Assembly (NCBI GenBank): GCA_905221605.1
Contig: CAJNDS010002350.1
Location: 62,001 to 126,000, forward strand
Length of the DNA stretch: 64,000 nt
From: Symbiodinium natans
Taxonomy: Eukaryota > Sar > Dinophyceae > Suessiales > Symbiodiniaceae
Direction: 5' to 3'
Part shown: positions 52,104 to 62,689 of the stretch, piece by piece
Position numbering within the stretch: position 1 is the first letter of the stretch
Layout: every line of letters begins with the position of its first letter
Translations under genes and position numbers: made by a program
Notes under the pieces: model-generated
Database searches by the model: none
Told to the model about the DNA's origin: nothing
What the model saw: only the letters and a program-made list of their open reading frames with translations

Positions 52104-55100
52104 TCACTTCTTGCCAGCTGCCTTCTTGCTAGCACTCTTTGCCTTAGCCTTGGGCTTCCTCTTTGGGACGGCAGGGGGCTCAGGGTCTGATTCTTCGGAC
52201 TCTTCTTCAACTTGAACTACTGCAGGCTTGGCCTTTGCCTTCGCACTTACATTGGGCTTCCCCTTCGCCTTGGGCTTGGGGGCGCCTTTCCTCGCTCGGA
52301 GAACGGTCCTTGAGTCCACACAAGAGCCCTAAACCCTATAAACCCTATAAACCCTAAACCTTTTACAAAAGTTTAACCCTTATAACCCTAAACCCTATAA
52401 ACCCTAAACCCTAATAGTAAACCCCAAATAAACCCTAAACCCTAGACCCTATATAAACCCTAAACCCTAAACCCAAAAAACCCCAAACCCTAAACCCTAA
52501 AACCTAAACCCTAAACCTTATAAACCTTAAACCCTAAAACCCTAAAGCGAGCGAGCTTCCGTTTGATCTTGCGGTCTTCCAATGTGATTCGGCTGGACCT
52601 CAGCTAAGTCGTCTTCAATGCCCGGACATCGCGGCAGATGACTGAACGCAGGCCAAGCAGGGGATGATGGGTGTTTATATACAGCATTAACACGAGTCTC
52701 GGGGCAGCTTCTCGATCTGGGCCAGGTAGTTTCTCAGGGAATCTTGCGTCCTTAGTACAAGAGTGCGCAAAGAAGCTGAAGCAGGCAGCAACGCATGTGA
52801 CATGGATAGTAGACTCAGTAGACAAGGTTCTTCTTGTCGGGCACCTTGCCAGAAGAATGCTCTGACTTGATCTCCGCGAGATGGTCGTGGAGCTGCATTA
52901 ACTTCTTCTCGTGCTCAGTCGCTTTGTTCAGGGCCCTTAGCTTACCAAGACTTACTCTTGAGAAACAATGATATAGGACAAAGCGGTGTTGAGGAAAGTG
53001 GGTTGGAGCCAGGGAACTCTTCAGCATCCTTGCCCTCGCGTCCAGTGAGCTTCTCCATAGTCTGGCCCAGTCTGGTGCAAAGGTTGAGCACCTGCGTCAG
53101 GGCCTCGTCGATGTTCTCCACCTCCTGCAGCACTTGAGAAGCTATATTGTTATTCTGATTAGACTGAATATTGTATATAATATTCTATTCTATTATATTC
53201 TATTATATTCTATTATACTCTATGATATCATATTAATTATACTATATGATAGATATGTATATATATATATAATGCAATATAATACCATAAAAAATAGGTT
53301 AGGTTTAGATAGGATCCGGCCTCCAGGGCCTCTTCCATTTCCTTTGTTCTCTTCCTCTTTAGGCCACGGTTCGATGGGCCTTTTCGGTCCTCCTTGGCCT
53401 TGCTTTTGGCCTTCCTTGTCGTGGCCTGGCCTTTGCCCTTGCCATCCTCGCTGCTTGCTTCTTTATCATCCTCCTCATCATCATCATCATCATCAGCACC
53501 CTCATCACAAGACTCACTGTCCGAAGAAGCACCATCCGCATCTAGATCGGGGCGAGGACTTTTCCCCAAGGTAGGGGCTGGCAGGCTCTTCAGCTTGGGG
53601 TCCACAACCTGGTACTCCTGCAGCACCTCTTCGGCCACAACGTGCTCGGAGGAGCCACTTGTTTTCACATCCACCCAGTATTCCTTCACCTTCCGCTCGT
53701 ATTTGTCTCGCCTCAAAGACCCAGCCAAACACCCTCCAAGCCAGATGCTCACTGCAAGACAGTTTAGGGTTTAGGATTGTCTAGAAAAGGTTTAGGGGAT
53801 TATAGGGTTTATGGGGTTTATAGCGTTTAGGGTTTAGGGTTTAGGGCTTTAGGTTTGTATAGTATTAGGGTTTGTAGGGTTTAGGGTTTAGGGCAAATTT
53901 AGGGCAGATGAAGCACCACCTTGTGCAGGCGAGCAACCGCACCAGCCGCTTGCGTCGAGACGCCGTGGCTCCGCAGTACTTCTTCACAGCAGCGATCCTC
54001 TCCCTGGCAAGCGTGGGAAATTTCTGGGCCGCATTAAGTTGGTGGGTTCAGATTCTGTTCATTTGAGGGGCCTTGCAAAGCCCAGGTCGTCTTTCATAGC
54101 CTTTTCCGAGTAGAAGCCACTTTCGACGCTCAGCTTGTTCTGCTTCTTGCTAGAGATGATGATGCTCATCTTGGCATTGAAAGTATCCTCACACCATGCG
54201 CCATGCGTGCACATCCTGCACACTGACAGAAGATACTGGCTACAAGGGATAGAAGCTTTAACAATAACAACCGTCCCCTGCCTCATTCCCTTCCGAGGTG
54301 ATCAAGCACTGCAGCAGCTGCTTTCGCGACTTCTTGCACAGCCACTGCTTCGCAACTTCTGGGGATACCGAGAGAGTGCCTCGTTTCGGACTAGGCTTGC
54401 ACATTCTCCTCAGCTTGGCATCGTAGTTTCTAAGCTGCTTCGACGTGACGTAGATGATGGGCTTCTTTTTGTGGCTCCTCTCCTGCGTTCCAACAAAGGC
54501 AGAAGCGACAAACATGAGTGAAGTGTAGAACATGTGTGTGTCGACAGGGATGAAGCCTGGTCCTCGCTCTCTGTTTCCGAACAATCATCAGGTAGGGTGG
54601 GAGAGGGGGAAGAACCCTTTGGGCTGCCACGTTTTTTGCTGCCTTGTGGGGACACTGAGGCGATCGGGGCTGGCTTGCTTCGTGAAGTGTTGCTCAGCTG
54701 AACCTTCGCTGCATCTTCTGGGGCGAGGGCAGGCTGCTGCGTGTGCACCTTTGGCTTGGGCGATGCTGCGAACGTGGGGGGTGCTGCGATTGCCTTAGGG
54801 GATGGTGCGTGTGGCTTCGGGGCTTCTGGTGCTGCTGTCGGGATGGAGGCAGGTGCCGGAGGCGGCTCAAGAGCCAGCTCTTCCAAGCCCGCTGCACCAT
54901 ATCCATCCCAATCCCACTCCATGAGCCCATCAGATTCATTCATGTTCGCTTCCTCACAGAAGCATTGGTTCTCAGTAGCGATAAAAGAAGTTTAGGGTTT
55001 ATGGGGTGTGTTTATATGTGGGGTTTAGGGTTTCGGGTTTATATAGGGTTTAGGGGGGTTTAGGGTTTAGGGGGGATTAGGGTGTAGGGTTTAGGGTTTA

Positions 55101-55964
55101 GGGTTAAGGTTTATATTAGGGTTTAGGGTTTATAGGTTTAGGGTTTAGGGTTTAGGGTTGAGGGCTTAGGGCTCAGGGCTTAGGGTTTAGGGTTTAGGGT
55201 TTAGAGATCACTCCCCCATCCAAGGCACTGCGCCGGCTTCGTTGGTCCAGCCGTTGCTGGCTGCCCGGAGCATGTCCTGCAGCTCCCAATCATCCTCAGG
55301 AGACACGACTGCAAGTAAAGAGAAACCAGAGAATACACATGTGTGTGAGACATTTTGGTATTGTACAAGACATTAATCAAGGGCAAGCTTCAGGGTCCAC
55401 ATCTCCGACAAGCTCATCATCATCATCATCATCATCATCATCACTAGCATGTGGCCCGCTTTCATTCACAGAAGCAGGTGCTTCTTGGCGATCTTGTTCA
55501 GGGGCTGAGTTGGCTGATGCATCATCAGTTGTTGCAAACTCTCGGTCCCAAACAACTTGCTCAGTAGGCTGCGCATCAGACGAGACTTGATGCTGTAACT
55601 GGAAAGCACGGGCCGGAGTGGCAACAGGTCTTTCACGAAGTTCAGGAGCAGGGTCCACCAAAGTGTCCTCAAACGACTTCCCAGCATGCGGTGGCACCAC
55701 AGGCGAGGCCTGCCGTGCTTGCAGGCTGTTCGCCCTGTCCCTGAGCCTGTTAAGCGTCGCCTCAGCCACCTTAGATCCGGGACGTGATAATGATGTGATA
55801 TACAAGTTTCTTGGAGGATCTCCTGTCTAAATCGAATAAGCTACACGGAGATCGTCCTCTATGTTCTCTTTCACACATTCCTTCTTGACCTCTTTCTCCA
55901 AGAAAGATTGCCCAGCATACAGGCTGCTGCAGCTCAGAGATTTGGTCTGCAAGCGATTGGCCAT
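52104..55964 (-). CDS. Gene A: dinoflagellate-expanded acidic/basic protein, 12 exons
   Basis: Exons: 55845-55964 (MANRLQTKS start), 55385-55769, 55229-55308, 54557-54952, 54282-54482, 54077-54187, 53941-54023, 53321-53711, 53026-53124, 52845-52940, about 52549-52680, 52104-52308. Phases agree at the joins I could fix, about 760 residues. At least eight donors are GC. Landmarks: poly-Asp run near the end of exon 2, DDWELQDMLRAASNGWTNEA, a Pro/Ala-rich linker, LRRMCKPSPKRGTLSVSPEV then KQWLCKKSRKQLLQCLI, GFYSEKAMKDDLG, RERIAAVKKYCG, KRLVRDKYERKVKEYWVDV, a second D/E run, then the lysine-rich end KAKAKSASKKAAGKK. The block from LRRMCKP to EYWVDV matches a pattern I recall from a very large dinoflagellate protein family of unknown role. 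Charge pattern suggests nucleic-acid or chromatin binding (inference). It starts 365 bp after gene B's stop. Confidence 0.75.
52309..52548 (-). repeat. Gene A intron made of CCCTAAA/CCCTATAAA units
   Basis: Mixed 7-mer and TATA-expanded units throughout. GC donor CGCTC|GC and acceptor ACTCAAG| lie right at the array edges. Confidence 0.8.
53125..53320. other. AT-rich gene A intron
   Basis: TATTCTATTATAC-like repeats and an (AT)n run near 53262-53270. The only strongly AT-rich intron in the gene and free of telomeric units. Confidence 0.75.
53712..53940 (+). repeat. Gene A intron with TTTAGGG units
   Basis: Diverged units at 53763-53895. It joins GT|GCGG to TTTGAG|G so that RKRLV-RDKYE is restored. 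Confidence 0.78.
54953..55228 (+). repeat. Gene A intron with TTTAGGG/TTTATAGGG units
   Basis: About 25 diverged units between GCA|GTGCCT and GTGAG|GAA. Confidence 0.78.
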
Positions 55965-56329
55965 TGCTGGACGGGCACGTAACCCAAGAAAAAGACGAAG
56001 CAAACTTGCAAACTAGAACGTGTTGTGGTCTAATTTGGGGCGGTTTTGGGCGCTACGCTTTTTTACGGCACTGCACGCGTTTTTTATGGCACTGCAAGGT
56101 TTTTTATGTCACCAGGAAAATGTCCAAAAAATGCGTGAAAGGGTGAAAACTGTCACGAGAGCGCTTCAGAGCCTGAAAAAACACCATGCGTATGTGTCCG
56201 TGGGAGGCACCTACAACAAATTCTTGACGGAGTTTCTTGGGTTGCCAAGCCAATAAGCAAAGAACTCGCAAACCGCACCACTGGCCCCCAATTTTGCTTG
56301 TCTGCACTGAGAGCATGATTCGGCAGGCT

Positions 56330-59300
56330 CTAGGACCATGCTTGTGCAAGGGCTCGGAGCATTGATCTCTGAGAGTCCGTGAGGGTCAGGCTTTTGTTGT
56401 TGTACAGGTAAGCAAAGACCTCGCTCATTCTTGCATCAGACCATGTGTCCTCTGGCACTGTGTGGAGGATATAGTCCTTGCATTCTTCGAAGGATTTGAA
56501 GGGAACCTCCAGGGACGATACAAGTTAGTGGCTGCCATGACAGCATGCAATGTTTACACCTGCTGAGGCAAGCGAGACGCCTCCAGCGCAGAGCATCGCC
56601 ACTGCGGCGGTTCATCCTGGAATCGATGCCACATCTTTGCAAAGCGGGTTGCAAATCCAAAGGGATACTTCCTTGGCTGAGTTCCGATTCGTGGCACAGT
56701 TGTTGGTTTATAGGGTTTAGGGTTTATAGGGTTTAGGGTTTAGGGTTTAGGGTTTAGGGTTTAGGGTTTAGGGTTTAGGGTTTAGGGTTTAGGGTCATAG
56801 GGTCTAGGGTCTATAGGGTTTAGGGTTTAGGGTTTAGGGTTTAGGGTTTATAAAGAGATAGGTTTAGGCTAATGAATAAGGTTTGTGCGCAGTGTTTAGG
56901 GTGTAGAAGCATATATATATAGGTTTAGGGTTTATCAAAGGCTTAAGCCTGTACATAGGTTTAGGGTTTATCAGGCTTCTTATTGGCTAAGCGGCTGCGA
57001 CTGCTTGAGGTGCTTCTTTAGTCCAGTGAACGCTTTCTTCCCCTCAGGGGTCCGGCGGTAGGAGACCAGTTTCCCTCGCATTGCACGGATTTCGCCTCGG
57101 GACAGCCTTGAGTATTTTCTGAAGTACCAGATGCACTTCGCGGAACTCCAAAGTACTGATCTCTTGGGGGTCTCTGACCCCAGAGACCCCATCCAGAAGC
57201 TCTGGCGGAAGACCTGGGTATGGTAGTTAGATAGGCTCGTGGGGGGAATGGGAGAGGCGCTTCTGCAATAAACTAATTTTACAGGCAAGCTGCTTTGATT
57301 CGCCGGCACATCTCCTGGAATCTACCATGGCGAAATAATAGGGAGGATGAGGGTTGTTCCAAGCTCCAATGAGCTCCTTGGGACATGAGGAGGTAGCACA
57401 AAAGAACAAACCTGCACAGGGACGATGTTCACATCCCCGAAGAACACCCCCCCCCCCCCCCCATGTTCGATTCTTCTTTGCAACATTGAAAGAACCCCGT
57501 GGCCTGGCCTCGCCGTCATCACATTACCATTTTCGACCCACGGCAGCGATCGGTCCCCAAGTGGGGCGAGGTAGTGCCGTGCTGACGTGAAGCTGCTTAG
57601 GCGAACCCAGCTGCTACACACCAATCCGAAGTGCATGCAGGATCCACGTTTCATCTTTAGGGCGGCCAGCATGAGAAGCCTTACGCTGCATGGGGTCATT
57701 GCAGAAGCACCCTCCCGCTCCACTCACACAGCTAATTTCTTTTTGGGGTACAAGGATACGTTTGGGGTTTGCTTTCAGAAATACTGGTTGAGTTATGAGG
57801 CTATAGTGGGTTTAAGGCTTTTTGATTTTAGGGTTTAGGGTTTAGGGTTTAGGGTTTTAGGGTTTAGGGTTTAGGGTTTAGGGTTTAGGGTTTATAGGGG
57901 TTTAGGGTTTTTCAACTGAAAGAGGGTTTTGAGATAACATCCTTTGCTTTGCAGGCTGCTTCCTGCTGATGCTACTGTTCTATCTAGTAGCCAAAGTACA
58001 AGCTTAAGGATGCGATGCTGCATCGAAAAGAACATATTATATGTGCAGCCGTAGCACGCCATTCCAGAAGCACTCAATAGGTCCAGGGGGTTTGACGAAG
58101 TCAGTCGTTGATTCGGATATAAGTCCCAGTAGACAATGTCCATGCTTGCGACTGACAACCCAGACGCTTTGAGGACACGGCTGAGCATGCCACACCCCGC
58201 ACAAACCTCAGCCCCATCGAACACCTGGCAAGCATTGCTCGTGCTGAACTGAGGCATCCGTTCGCTGGCACGCACTGACTGCTGCGGTCTGGCTTGCCTT
58301 CCTCGTCGACAGACCCTCGGTCTTCATGAGCAAGAGCAGGCATAGCACCAAAACCTTGGGGCGGCATTTCATGTCTAAGACTATGCAAAAACAGCGCTTG
58401 CAGGGTTGAACTACATCTTGCAACAAAGGCACACCAGGGGCACCCCGTCGGATAAGCTCATTCAAGATTGCAAGGGGTCGGGCCATTGCCACACCCACTA
58501 ATATGGAGAGGGTTCAGAATCGAACTTGAAAGCTGAGTGCATGCACACAAGCTCCTTCCACGTGCAACTTTGTCTGCACACAACAGCAACACAAGTGGTA
58601 TGCGCGGGGAGGGCACCTCTATTCTTCACTAAGCCTTTGCGCAGCTTCCAGGCCAGGCTCATGAAGAGCACCTGGCCAAGATGAGAAGAGATCAGTCATG
58701 AAAGAAGAGATGACAGCTCAAAATTTTTAAGTGCAGATGTATGTCCACACTCAAGCAGATTGAGGGGGCAGGCTGATCTATTTCTGCTTCGCACACCCTG
58801 CGCGTGTTTCAAGCTTTGTCACAAGCACGCAGCCCCGGAGCCCAGCGTGATCGATGTTGTGTGTGGGTATATTGAAGCACACTGGGCATCAGGAAGGTTT
58901 GCGTGAGACCCCGGAAACACAGCGAGCTGCTCTAAGTGCGCGACAAGGTTCACCCTGAAACGCGCACACACACACACTCACTGCCATCGATCAAAACTTC
59001 AAGAAACTGTTCAGGAACCTGCTGCAGGTCTTCCACGCCTGCCACGGGCAACAAACCCCGGCGCCCGGCATCTCACGCAGCCACCTGTCGAGTAGCGACA
59101 CTTGGAGCAGCCGAGCGGATTCAGCTGGCCATCTTCACCGTCAGGATCACCGCCAGCATCCCCACCATCACCGCCGTGGCCACGTCCACGGCGGCCGCGT
59201 CCACGCCTGGTCTCAGCAGCCAGACCTGGCCCAGCAGCTGCAGGTGCAACACAGACGTTGCTGCCGCGGCCTCGGCCTCGGCCTCGGCCTCGCCCACGCC

Positions 59301-60619
59301 CGCTTGCAGGCGCCAGCTCACACGTCTTCTTCTCAGGTTCTGCAGGAGCCACCTCAGGAGCCTGGTCGGTCGAGTCATCCTTGCCCTTGACATTGGCCTT
59401 CGCGGGGGCCTTTGCTTTGGCCTTTGCTTTGGCCTTTGCTTGGCACTTGGGTGAAACTTTTGGGGAAGCCTTCGGTGAGGCCTTCGCTTTGGCTTCCTTG
59501 GTGCCCCTCTTCTTTTGGGAAGCCTTCGGTGAGGCCTTGGCTTTGGCTTTCTTGGGGCCCCTCTTCCCTGGCTTCTTCTTCTCCCTCATCTCATTCTGCA
59601 TTGCCGGGGTCACAGTCAAGGGCACCTCAGTTCGCGCATTCTTCACACACAGATGCGCTCGCGCAAGCTTACACAGAAACAGTGACAACACTCGCGCTGG
59701 CAAAGCATGAGCTACAACAAATTTAACGCGGAACAAGTGACATTGGTTGTGAAGTCAACCAGGATAGGGTCTTTGCCATCATTGTCACCATGGCTTGTGG
59801 ACACACGTGCAGGGCTCGGTGTTGCGTTGATCCAGGGCTGTGTCTCCTGCACAAGCATATATGTAATGTGACATGAATTAGAATGCTCGAGGCAGAAAGA
59901 ACATTCTTCGGGACAGGCAGGGTACATTAACAACTGTCCTGCCGGTCCGGCGGCACCAAATGCTCAGCGCTCTTGCGGCGAACACGCTTCTTCAAAGGGC
60001 TGTCTTCGATCACCAACGGTCCACCTTGGATAGTCGGGTTTGCGTGCATTCCTGTACTTTGCATTCGTGCATGCACTCAGAAAACAGGCTTCATGGCTTG
60101 CTGTGCTCCAACAGCCTGCTCCTATACCCTGAACCCTTTTTAAACCCTAAACCCTAAACCCTAAGGTCCAACGAAAACCCATCGCGTAGCCCCAACTGTT
60201 TTTGCAGCAGAGATACTGGACAGTGTTTCCCGAGACATCCTTGCAAGCAGTGGGCATAGGGAAGCACTGACAAACCTACCTTTGGGGCACACATCGATGT
60301 TGACACTCCAGTGAATGCCAAGCTGCACCAGGTGAGAAAGCTTCGCAATCTGGGCTTTCATATCCGCAAGCTTCTCCCTCTTCTGCATCATGTGGTAGGA
60401 AGAGGACTTCTCCACCATCTCCACCTCGTCATCGCAAAGAGCATCATCTTCCTTCGGCTCCTCTTCCTCAGCCTCCTCGTTGTTGTCGTTGTCATCCTCA
60501 TCATTTTCCTCATCCTCGTTTTCCGCCGACTCACCAAACTCCTGCCGCTTCGCCTCGATAATGGCAAACAGCTGCCGCACGCCAGCTTCCTGAATCAGAG
60601 AGACAAGGGGAGCGAGAGA

Positions 60620-60687
<68 letters not shown>

Positions 60688-60843
60688 TATCTACAAAGGG
60701 AGGGAGGGGAGGGGAGGGGGGAGGGAGGGGAGGGAGGGGCAGGCAGAGGGAGGGAAGGGGAGGGGAGGGAGAGAGGGAGAGAGGGAGAGAGGGAGAGAGG
60801 GAGAGAGGGAGAGAGGGAGAGAGGGAGAGAGGGAGAGAGGGAG

Positions 60844-60891
<48 letters not shown>

Positions 60892-61858
60892 AAGATAGAG
60901 AAAGGGAGAGAGAAGAAAAGAACCTAAACTGAACGTGCATTTGCGCCCACACACACACCCGCACGCACACCCACACCCACACCTACACCCAGACACCCAG
61001 ACAACCAAACCCAAACACACACACACACAAGCCCTATAATAAACCCTAAACCCTTATAAACCCTAAACCCTATAAACCCGTTAAGCCCTATAAACCCTAA
61101 ACCCATCTTAAACCCTAAACCACACACACACACCCACACCCACCCCTAGCTGCACGCCCACCCCCACACACACAGAGAGACAATCCAAGGATGCCTTCGG
61201 CACCTGGTCCCGGCGCTTGCTGTCCTTCTGCCGCTTGAACGCGAAGCTCACCAGTTGGCGAAGAGACCAGGCATCGAGCCATGGTTGCTTCACATTCGCG
61301 GGTTTGAAGTTCATCTCCTTGAACAGCTTCTTCACCTGTAGCCAGGGACAATGCACAGCAACAAGGGGGCAGGAACGAAGGGCATTTGAAAACAGCTTTG
61401 CGCAGGAAACTTGTAGTGTCCCAGGCCTGTGGCTCTAGCTGGAAGATCGAAAGCTTTCTTTTTGTCATGTACTGGATAGTAGCCTTCAGCACTTGAGAGT
61501 TCAGCTCCAGGGCACGAGTCGTGGACCACTTGTTCTCACCACCTTCCTCGGGCTCCTGTAACCAATCCTTTCCCCGGCGAAATCGCTTTCGCACTACGGA
61601 CAAGTTTTCGAGCTTTTTGTAAAAGCCTTTCATGTTGAGTCTTGCCACACTTGAGCCTCCCAAACAACTCACCCCTTCTTGCGAAAGTAAGTTGCACATG
61701 TTTCGCGAACCCCACTCGTGTTGCATTAACTGTAGGCGGGGCCACCCAGCAAAGTCAGAGAGCACGTCCACCAGGCCTTGCTCCAGGGAGAAGCAGTTCA
61801 GTAAAGCTACCACAGATAGATATTCTTGCACAAAACGCTGCATGCCCCAAGCTGCGGC
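56330..61858 (-). CDS. Gene B: dinoflagellate-expanded protein with CSKCR and methyltransferase-like segments
   Basis: Exons fixed: 61204-61335, 60280-60589, 60165-60239, 59742-59846, 59057-59640, 58058-58224, 57509-57685, 56993-57213, 56560-56671, 56330-56506 (TAG). Probable: 61380-61858, 58611-58676, 58420-58495, 58245-58410; about 57240-57480 is unresolved. Order of features: helical N-terminal part (VVALLNCFSLEQGLVDVLSD), a D/E-rich stretch, Lys/Ala/Pro repeats (KAKAKASPKAS), an RG run, GCSKCRYSTGGCVRCRAPG (four cysteines, zinc-finger-like), then VFDGAEVCAGCGMLSRVLKA followed by VASMDIVYWD, resembling motif I of a Rossmann methyltransferase, and FGLVCSSWV, RQSFWMGSLGSETPKRSVLW, KYPFGFATRFAKMWHRF. 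The later block matches a large dinoflagellate family I recall, function unnamed. Methylation of nucleic acid is inference. The 5' end is uncertain and it may be two genes. Confidence 0.72.
56672..56992 (+). repeat. Gene B intron with telomeric arrays
   Basis: TTTAGGG and TTTATAGGG units at 56706-56870. GC donor CAGCC|GC and acceptor GCCAAG|G leave the phases consistent (73 codons plus 2, then 1 plus 37 codons). Confidence 0.8.
57440..57470. repeat. Poly-C run in the gene B gap
   Basis: C run of about 17 in the stretch where I could not resolve the next exon. Its length may hide a frame error. Confidence 0.85.
57686..58057. other. Gene B intron, 372 bp, GT-AG, with TTTAGGG array
   Basis: Minus strand: GGC|GTGCTACGG ... 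CCATGCAG|CG. The join reads SGMAVRLLMLAALKMKRG, as expected for the family. About ten TTTAGGG units (plus strand) lie at 57826-57910. Confidence 0.82.
60165..60239 (-). CDS. Gene B exon (HCPVSLLQKQLG)
   Basis: Acceptor TTGCAAG|GA. It completes the codon left by exon 60280-60589 (CCCAAAG|GTAGG), giving CPKGCLGKHCPVSLL, and ends near a short telomeric tract. Confidence 0.55.
60600..60930. repeat. GA-rich microsatellite block inside a gene B intron
   Basis: (GA)n at 60618-60685, GGGAGGGGA units at 60697-60768, about nine GGGAGAGA units at 60768-60846, then (GA)n again. Purine-only for 300 bp. Confidence 0.95.
60945..61185. repeat. (CA)n/(CCCACA)n with interspersed telomere-like units
   Basis: CACACACC-rich ends flank CCCTATAAACCCTAAA units at 61030-61120. 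Part of the same intron. Confidence 0.9.
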
Positions 61859-62640
61859 CTGCATGTTTCAGCATCGATTAGCATCCATGCTTCGATGGGT
61901 CCTGCGTATTCAAAAACCCTGAAAAACAACGACGTGAAAGCACCTTCACCATCAGCAGTCCTCCAGATTCAAGTGAATCCGTCACCTCGACTCGAAGCCT
62001 CCTTATACTTCCTGCGGGCAATGGAACGATCTTGATGTCGACTGTAAACCCTTGCCACAGCCAATCATACTTGCTACAAACTCAGTCGCCCAGTCCTCAA
62101 TCAAGGATCCACATTGACATCCAGCTCGGCCGCGGGATGGGCATGAGCGAAGTGATCAAAGGTTTAACAATTAGGGTTCCCGTTGAGGCTACAGGGTTTT
62201 AACGGGTGTAGGGATATATGGTGGCTTATATCAGGGAACTGTGCAGAACAACCTAACGTTGTCTTCGACAGGTGTTTCTGCAAGCTCTAATCGTTCCCCC
62301 AAGGCTCAGTTTACTTAGGCCCTTGAAGATCCCATGAATCCTGCAAAACTGTATAAATCACCAGACCCCTGAGGATGTACAGCAAACCTCTCGCATAAGA
62401 CTGTCGCACGCCTGGCAGCAAAAGAGGCCACAACGTCAAGCAAGCCTGTTGGGGGGTGTACAAACCTACCTGAAACCCTGTGTTTTCCTGGGAAACCACG
62501 ATTCTGGGCACTGTGCCACTTTTGTTGTGGGTATGGGTTTGGTGACAATTATATGAGCAACTCCTGTGCGGCGCCTTCCAAAACAGCCGCCGCCCATTAT
62601 AACAGGCTACTTTGGTTTTGAAGGTAAACTCTAAATCCTA
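61859..62640. other. Region upstream of gene B, no gene fixed
   Basis: The minus frame at about 61985-62030 (SIARRKYKEASSRGDGFT) may be another gene B exon. Beyond that nothing coherent. Telomeric units are absent until 62630. Confidence 0.4.
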
Positions 62641-62670
62641 AACCCTAAACCCTAAACCCTAGACCCTAAA
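62630..62670 (-). repeat. Short telomere-type array
   Basis: About five CCCTAAA/CCCTAGA units. Confidence 0.85.
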
Positions 62671-62689
62671 CCGCTGATCCACAACAGAA

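Noticed and set aside
54741-55063. Plus-strand Cys/Trp- or Ala/Gly-rich proteins opposite gene A
   Set aside because: Shadows of gene A's Pro/Ala-rich exon. The minus strand joins in phase with neighbouring exons.
60311-60982. Arg/Glu- or Ser/Leu-repeat protein over the GA microsatellite
   Set aside because: The microsatellite lies in an intron between exons 60280-60589 and 61204-61335, which join in phase without it.
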